NCBI RefSeq assembly: GCF_003399635.1
Contig: NZ_NBXB01000011.1
Span: 248,001-312,000 of the forward strand
Direction: 5' to 3'
Source: Subtercola boreus
Lineage (GTDB): Bacteria > Actinomycetota > Actinomycetes > Actinomycetales > Microbacteriaceae
Length of the DNA: 64,000 bases
Both the position numbers and the translations under genes were made by a program. Shown here piece after piece: positions 63,405 to 64,000 of this stretch. The notes under the pieces were generated by a model. It was not told where the DNA came from and did no database searches. It was given only the letters and a program-made list of their open reading frames with translations. Position 1 is the stretch's first letter; every line of letters starts with the position of its first letter.

Positions 63405-64000
63405 GCCGTTGTCGGCTCGGCAGGCCGAACGTAGATTCGTGCTGCTCACCGCCACGCGCTGGCTGCCGGTCGGAGTCGTCTTCGGACTCACCGTGCTGCT
63501 GCCGCTCGAACGCGGGCTCAGTGTGGCCGAGGTCGGGGTGCTGCTCTCGATCCAGGGCTTCGTCGTGCTCGGCCTCGAGCTGCCGACCGGCGGGCTCGCC
63601 GACACCATCGGACGGCGGCCGCTCCTCATCGTGTCGGGCCTTCTCGCCGTGGCGTCAACCGGACTGATGGTCGTCGCCAGCGGGTTCGGGATGTTCGCGC
63701 TCGCGCTCGCGCTGCAGGGGGTGTTCCGCGCACTCGACTCCGGCCCGCTCGAGGCCTGGTACGTCGACACGGTGCACGGTCACGACGCAGCGCACGACAC
63801 AGTGCACGGTCACGACGCAGTGCACGCGGCCGACGGCCGGAACATCGAGCACGGCCTCGCCCGCGCCGCCACCACCCTCGGGGTCGCTATCGCAGCGGGC
63901 GCCGTCGTCTCGGGGCTGCTGGTCGCGTGGCATCCACTCGGCTCGGGCTCCGCCCTCGTGCTGCCATTCGTGGTCGCGGGAACCCTGTACGCGGTGCACA
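63379..64000 (+). CDS. MFS transporter, N-terminal part (3' end outside window)
   Basis: The frame is open from ATG 63379 to the window edge (207 codons). The first residues (MDARLMDARPL) come from an exact 15-bp duplication at 63375-63404; ATG 63394 is an alternative start. Helices with ELPTGGLADTIGRRPLLIVS (MFS motif A) and LQGVFRALDSGPLEAWYVDT identify a major facilitator of the type paired with HTH_20 regulators. A His/Asp-rich loop (VHGHDAAHDT, VHGHDAVHAA) encoded by a 30-bp repeat follows the fourth helix. Confidence 0.85.
   Translation, partial: MDARLMDARPLSARQAERRFVLLTATRWLPVGVVFGLTVLLPLERGLSVAEVGVLLSIQGFVVLGLELPTGGLADTIGRRPLLIVSGLLAVASTGLMVVASGFGMFALALALQGVFRALDSGPLEAWYVDTVHGHDAAHDTVHGHDAVHAADGRNIEHGLARAATTLGVAIAAGAVVSGLLVAWHPLGSGSALVLPFVVAGTLYAVH
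63772..63820. repeat. 30-bp-period repeat encoding a His-rich loop
   Basis: gtgcacggtcacgacgcag occurs at 63772 and 63802 in frame inside the MFS gene. Confidence 0.85.

Overview
The window is high-GC actinobacterial chromosome, most likely from a member of the Microbacteriaceae. The reasons are very strong G/C third-position bias, many start codons sitting 6-7 bases behind a TANNNT -10 box with no ribosome-binding site, the gene order ilvD-ilvB-ilvN-ilvC / serA / leuB-ilvE-FAH / gltX / tRNA-Gln, and several small conserved proteins of the kind seen in that family. The genus cannot be settled from the sequence alone.

Layout. 1-8000 holds the end of a GH1 beta-glucosidase, a Pro-rich anchored protein, an atypical glucose-6-phosphate dehydrogenase, a TIM-barrel sugar isomerase and the trehalose pair otsA-otsB. 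8000-26000 is biosynthetic core: ilvD, ilvB-ilvN-ilvC, serA, leuB-ilvE, an FAH-family hydrolase and gltX, interleaved with two TetR regulators, an MFS exporter, a DoxX protein and a frameshifted small gene. 26000-35000 holds a thioredoxin-reductase-like flavoprotein, VOC proteins, tRNA-Gln(CTG), a DszC/SfnB-type flavin monooxygenase, a histidine phosphatase, a transglycosylase, a META-domain lipoprotein, an MBL hydrolase, a lipid kinase and tRNA-Glu(CTC). 35000-42000 is accessory: a Fic toxin with an unlisted 58-residue antitoxin, a cupin, TerD, and a molybdate operon led by a MerR-Mop regulator. 42000-46700 holds an SDR remnant, an Eis acetyltransferase and two DUF2207-like genes. 46800-54900 is a complete kdpFABCDE potassium operon on the minus strand, preceded by a 31-residue membrane ORF. 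55000-64000 holds a copper-linked YcnI pair, a broken CtaG-like gene, a DGPF/ECF42 sigma pair, a class A PBP with a PASTA domain, an ArsR-like regulator and an MFS transporter cut by the window edge.

The most unusual signal is a set of ten 57-76 bp full-length imperfect dyads lying only between genes (3188, 13624, 15343, 22917, 27246, 34047, 42771, 46221, 46771, 59355). Every convergent gene pair separated by more than 100 bp contains one (7 of 7). Three share the same 9-bp end (caattcagg) and two share an aggacgcaaa arm; the rest have unrelated arms but the same size and geometry. They have no T-run. They may be a family of bidirectional terminators or REP-like elements. A second theme is short tandem duplications that sit exactly at stop codons, including one 23-bp duplication that separates the stops of two convergent genes.
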